Positions 21,027 through 23,925 of a stretch of 23,925 nucleotides of DNA are shown here, piece by piece. The stretch is from contig JASHOI010000368.1 in NCBI GenBank assembly GCA_030041195.1, positions 1 through 23,925 on the forward strand, written 5' to 3'. Numbering within the stretch: position 1 is the stretch's first letter; each line of letters begins with the position of its first letter. Origin of the DNA: Streptosporangiaceae bacterium. Lineage in GTDB: Bacteria; Actinomycetota; Actinomycetes; Streptosporangiales; Streptosporangiaceae. Made by a program: the position numbers and the translations under genes. The notes below the pieces were generated by a model. That model made no database searches, was not told the origin of the DNA, and worked only from the letters and a program-made list of their open reading frames with translations.

Positions 21027-22412
21027 TCAGTCGCGGAGGAACCGGCCGACGACCCGGGCCGCCCGGGAGGGGCGGCCGGTCCTCGCCTCCTCCCGGTCGG
21101 CCCAGCTCATCGCCTGCAGTCCGGCGTTCACGCCGAGCCAGCGCAGTGGCTCGGGTTCCCATTGCGGCGAGCGGTGACCCACCCACGGCAGCCGGGTGAG
21201 CTCGCTGTCGGTTCCGGTGATCAGGTCGGCGAGGGTGCGCCCGGCCAGGTTGGTGGTGGACACGCCGTCGCCGACGTAGCCGCCCGCCCAGCCGAGGCCG
21301 GTGGCGCGGTCCAGGCCGACCGAGGCGCACCAGTCCCTCGGCACGCCGATCGGGCCGCCCCAGCCGTGCGTAACCTCGACGTCGCCCAGCACCGGGAACA
21401 GCTCGGCGAGAGTGCGCCGCAGCGCCGCGAACACCGCGGGGACGCGGTCGAACGACGGGCGCACCGCGGAGCCGAGATGGTAAGGCGCGCCGCGGCCGCC
21501 GAACGCGAGGCGTCCGTCAGCCGTGCGCTGCCCGTAGATGATCAGGTTGCGCAGATCGCTGAACGTCGGCCGGCTGGCCAGCCCGATCTGCGCCCAGGCG
21601 GCCTCCGGCAGCGGAGCGGTCGCGATCATCAGCGAGTACACCGGCGCGATCGCCCGCCGCTGGCCGGGCAGCAGCGCGGTGTAGCCCTCGGTGGCCCGGA
21701 TCACGTACCGTGCCCGCACCGTGCCGGTGGCCGTTACCAGGCGTCCCGGGCCGATCTCGACCACCGGGGTCCGCTCGAACAGCGAGACGCCGCGGTCGCG
21801 CACCACGCCGGCCAGCCCGCGGGCCAGCCGAGCGGGATGTATCGCTGCGCAATGGGGCGTGAACGTGCCGCCGAGCACGCCGGTCGCGCCAGCCAGCTGG
21901 CTGGCTTCTGCCGAAGACAGCAGCCGCAGATCCTCCTCGCCGAACCCGAACGACCGGGCCTCGGCGAGCTCGTCGGCGGCCCGTTCAAGCTGGACTTCTG
22001 AACGGGCGAGCTGCACGGTCCCGCCCTTGGCAAAGTGACAGTCGATGCCCTCTGCCGCGGTCACCTGGCCTACCTCGTCGACCGTCGCCTGCATGGCCCG
22101 GTACATGGCGATTGCCGCGTCGGCGCCCGCCATCCGCTCCAGCTTGCCCAGCGACGCCGGGAACAGGGCCGAGCACCAGCCGCCGTTGCGGCCCGAGGCG
22201 CCGAACCCGGCGATGTCGCGCTCGCAGATCACGATCCTCAGGCCGGGGTCGGCGCGGGACAGGTAGTACGCGGTCCACATGCCGGTGTACCCGGCCCCGG
22301 CGATCGCCACGTCCGCGTCGAGATCCCCGGGCAGCGGTTCGCCGGGTTCGAGGGAGCCGGGCACGGTGTCGTGCCAGAACGACAGCTTGCGGTACTTGTC
22401 AGCTACGCGCAT
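21027..22412 (-). CDS. FAD-dependent oxidoreductase, DAO family
   Basis: The protein has 461 residues. The FAD-binding Rossmann motif is AGAGYTG (38-44), followed by an acidic residue in VICERD. FGASGRNGGW is the family's flavin-contacting stretch, and GWAGGYVGDGVSTTNLAGR near the C-terminus closes the FAD site. It resembles the gamma-glutamylputrescine oxidase/glycine oxidase branch, which oxidises C-N bonds of amines or amino acids and makes hydrogen peroxide. The substrate is not certain. The start is either ATG 22412 or ATG 22421. Neither has a ribosome site, and I prefer the first only because the residues after it look conserved. It diverges from the phosphatase gene across about 80 bases with no clear promoter. 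Confidence 0.88.
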   Translation of the reverse strand: MRVADKYRKLSFWHDTVPGSLEPGEPLPGDLDADVAIAGAGYTGMWTAYYLSRADPGLRIVICERDIAGFGASGRNGGWCSALFPASLGKLERMAGADAAIAMYRAMQATVDEVGQVTAAEGIDCHFAKGGTVQLARSEVQLERAADELAEARSFGFGEEDLRLLSSAEASQLAGATGVLGGTFTPHCAAIHPARLARGLAGVVRDRGVSLFERTPVVEIGPGRLVTATGTVRARYVIRATEGYTALLPGQRRAIAPVYSLMIATAPLPEAAWAQIGLASRPTFSDLRNLIIYGQRTADGRLAFGGRGAPYHLGSAVRPSFDRVPAVFAALRRTLAELFPVLGDVEVTHGWGGPIGVPRDWCASVGLDRATGLGWAGGYVGDGVSTTNLAGRTLADLITGTDSELTRLPWVGHRSPQWEPEPLRWLGVNAGLQAMSWADREEARTGRPSRAARVVGRFLRD

Positions 22413-22490
22413 GCGGACCATCGTGGCAGGCGTCGGCCCAGTTGATCGCATCGGGCATCCTTGTGCCATGACCGCTGTGATGAGGCTGTG

Positions 22491-23027
22491 ATGACGGCGC
22501 CCGCGCCGAGGCGCGCGTCCGGGCCGTACCGGGTCTGCCTGGTGTGCCTGGGGAACATCTGCCGGTCGCCGATGGCCGAGGTGATCCTGCGTGACGAACT
22601 CGAGCGCGCCGGGCTCTCCGAACGGGTCGAGGTGGACAGCGCGGGGACCGGAGACTGGCACCTGGGTGAGCCGATGGACCCGCGGGCCAGGGCGGAGCTG
22701 TCCCGGCGCGGCCACGACGGCACCGGGCACCGGGCGCGGCAGTTCGAGCCGTCCTGGTTCGGGAACTACGACCTGGTGGCGGCCATGGACCGGGGGAACC
22801 TGCAGCGGCTGCGGCGGATGGCGCCGGACCGGCAGGCCGCGGACCGGACGGTGCTGTTTTTGGGTTTCGACCCGGCCCGCAGCGGCAGCGACCTCGAGGT
22901 CCCGGATCCGTACAACGGCGGTCCCGAGGAGTACGAGCTGGTCTTCGACCTGGTGCAGCCGGCGGCCCGGGGGCTGGCCGCGCAGCTCGCCGAGCTGCTT
23001 GCCGGCTGGCCGGCGGCGCCGGGGTGA
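22491..23027 (+). CDS. Low-molecular-weight protein tyrosine phosphatase family
   Basis: The protein has 178 residues. The phosphate-binding loop C-x5-R-S is Cys19-LGNIC-Arg25-Ser26 and the general acid is Asp139 in PDPYNGG. Both are intact. The family dephosphorylates phosphotyrosine, but some members act on sugar phosphates attached to proteins. The following gene, overlapping by 4 bases (GTGA), is a fructosamine-kinase homologue. In that pairing the phosphatase has been proposed to remove 5-phosphates from ribulosamine-type adducts, so a protein-repair role is the best contextual guess. The ATG at 22491 has GAGG 6 bases upstream. Confidence 0.92.
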   Translation: MTAPAPRRASGPYRVCLVCLGNICRSPMAEVILRDELERAGLSERVEVDSAGTGDWHLGEPMDPRARAELSRRGHDGTGHRARQFEPSWFGNYDLVAAMDRGNLQRLRRMAPDRQAADRTVLFLGFDPARSGSDLEVPDPYNGGPEEYELVFDLVQPAARGLAAQLAELLAGWPAAPG

Positions 23028-23887
23028 CGGACCCTGGGGTCCGGCTGGAGCGGCTGCTCGGCACGCAGGTGCGCGACTGCCGGGTCATCGGCGGGCAATT
23101 CGGCGTCCGGCACTACCGCGCGACGCTCGCCGACGGGCGGGTGGTGTTCGCCAAGATCGCTGGCGGCCGGGCGGGCGACCCCGGCTTCGGGGCCGAGGCG
23201 CGGGGGTTGCGCTGGCTTGGCGAGGCGGATGCCGCGCCGGTGCCCGACGTGCTTGGCTGGGATGATGGCGCGCTGATCATCTCCTGGCTGCCCAGCCAGG
23301 CGCCGGACCGGAATGCGGCGGAGCGGTTCGGGCGTGATCTCGCGTGCCTGCACACCGCCGGGGCCGACGCCTACGGCGCCCCGTGGCCAGGGGTCATCGC
23401 GGGGCTGCCGCTCGATAACGAAGCAGGACATTCGTGGCCCGAATGGTTCGCGGCGCGGCGGCTGCTGCCCTTTGCCCGCCGCGCCAGGGACGCGGGCTCG
23501 CTGAACTCGGCGGACGTCCGCCTGGTGGAGTCTGTTGCCGACCGCATCGGCGAGTTGGCCGGGCCGGCCGAGGCGCCCGCCCGGATCCACGGTGACTGCT
23601 GGTCGGGAAACGTCCTGTGGTCCGGGGGCAGGGGATGGCTGATCGACCCGGCAGCTCACGGCGGCCACCGGGAGACCGACCTGGCCATGCTGGCCTTGTT
23701 CGGCGCCCCGTTCCTTGACCGGGTCATCGCCAGCTACCAGGAGGCCAGGCCGCTGGCGGCCGGATGGCGGGAGCGGGTGCCGCTGCATCAGCTGTATCCG
23801 CTGCTCGTGCACGTCTGCCTGTTCGGCGCGGGCTACCGGGCAGCAGCACTGGACGCGGCCAGGGCCGCCCTGGCCCTGGCGTCCTGA
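23024..23887 (+). CDS. Fructosamine/ribulosamine 3-kinase family protein
   Basis: The protein has 287 residues and an aminoglycoside-phosphotransferase-like kinase fold. Lys44 in VFAKIAGG binds ATP, HGDCWSGN (189-196) is the catalytic loop with Asp191, and LIDPAAHGG (206-214) gives the metal-binding Asp208. The full sequence, including the C-terminal YPLLVHVCLFGAGY helix, fits the fructosamine kinase family, which phosphorylates ketoamines on glycated proteins so that they fall off. Bacterial members mostly prefer ribulosamines or erythrulosamines. GTG 23024 overlaps the phosphatase stop, so the two are made together. The last 38 bases of the window hold nothing I can identify. Confidence 0.9.
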   Translation: MTDPGVRLERLLGTQVRDCRVIGGQFGVRHYRATLADGRVVFAKIAGGRAGDPGFGAEARGLRWLGEADAAPVPDVLGWDDGALIISWLPSQAPDRNAAERFGRDLACLHTAGADAYGAPWPGVIAGLPLDNEAGHSWPEWFAARRLLPFARRARDAGSLNSADVRLVESVADRIGELAGPAEAPARIHGDCWSGNVLWSGGRGWLIDPAAHGGHRETDLAMLALFGAPFLDRVIASYQEARPLAAGWRERVPLHQLYPLLVHVCLFGAGYRAAALDAARAALALAS

Positions 23888-23925
23888 CCAGCCGTAGCCC
23901 GGGCGCGTGCGCCTCGCCGGCCGCG

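Noticed and set aside
1..23925. CRISPR arrays, insertion-sequence transposases, integrases or replication origins
   Set aside because: Looked for and not seen: no regularly spaced repeats and no transposase or recombinase motifs in any frame.

Overview
The window looks like chromosomal DNA from a high-GC actinomycete. GC is very high in third codon positions, GTG starts are common, and several genes appear leaderless (a -10 box about 7 bases before the start codon). Typical actinobacterial families are present: MurT/GatD, an MmyB-type XRE regulator, a PASTA-less membrane Ser/Thr kinase and a DUF1349 protein. I cannot name the genus from sequence alone.

Left part (1-10650). A partial MetE-like zinc methyltransferase enters from the left edge and converges on a Ser/Thr kinase with four C-terminal membrane helices. 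Next comes the most striking unit, a tight seven-gene operon on the minus strand. In transcription order it encodes a group II PLP decarboxylase, MurT, GatD, an acyl-CoA dehydrogenase-like flavoprotein, a free-standing amino-acid adenylation enzyme, an acyl/peptidyl carrier protein and an LpxL/HtrB-like acyltransferase. The adenylation/dehydrogenase/carrier trio resembles the enzymes that load proline on a carrier protein and oxidise it to pyrrole-2-carboxylate. Embedding this trio with an amine-forming decarboxylase, an amidating Mur ligase pair and a lipid-A-type acyltransferase is not an arrangement I recognise. It is the best candidate here for an undescribed pathway.

Middle part (10896-16856). 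A leaderless DUF1349 gene is followed by an MFS exporter/methyltransferase operon that diverges from an MmyB-type regulator. Their shared promoter region carries a repeated heptamer. Then comes a leaderless GNAT acetyltransferase translationally coupled to an M19 dipeptidase-like protein that lacks key metal ligands, and a small ABM-fold monooxygenase.

Right part (16857-23925). A 483-base region upstream of a GntR regulator holds a possible small ORF, a near-perfect 46-base hairpin and a 10-bp-arm inverted repeat next to the regulator gene. The GntR gene is coupled to an arginase-family gene. A decayed stretch follows (18942-20705): an ArsR gene cut short by fusion to a broken ATPase/TPR regulator pseudogene, which has a frameshift and two neighbouring blocks each inverted in place. 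It abuts a tRNA-Lys(CUU) gene. Beyond it lie a FAD-dependent amine/amino-acid oxidase and a coupled low-molecular-weight phosphatase/fructosamine-kinase pair, likely a protein deglycation module.
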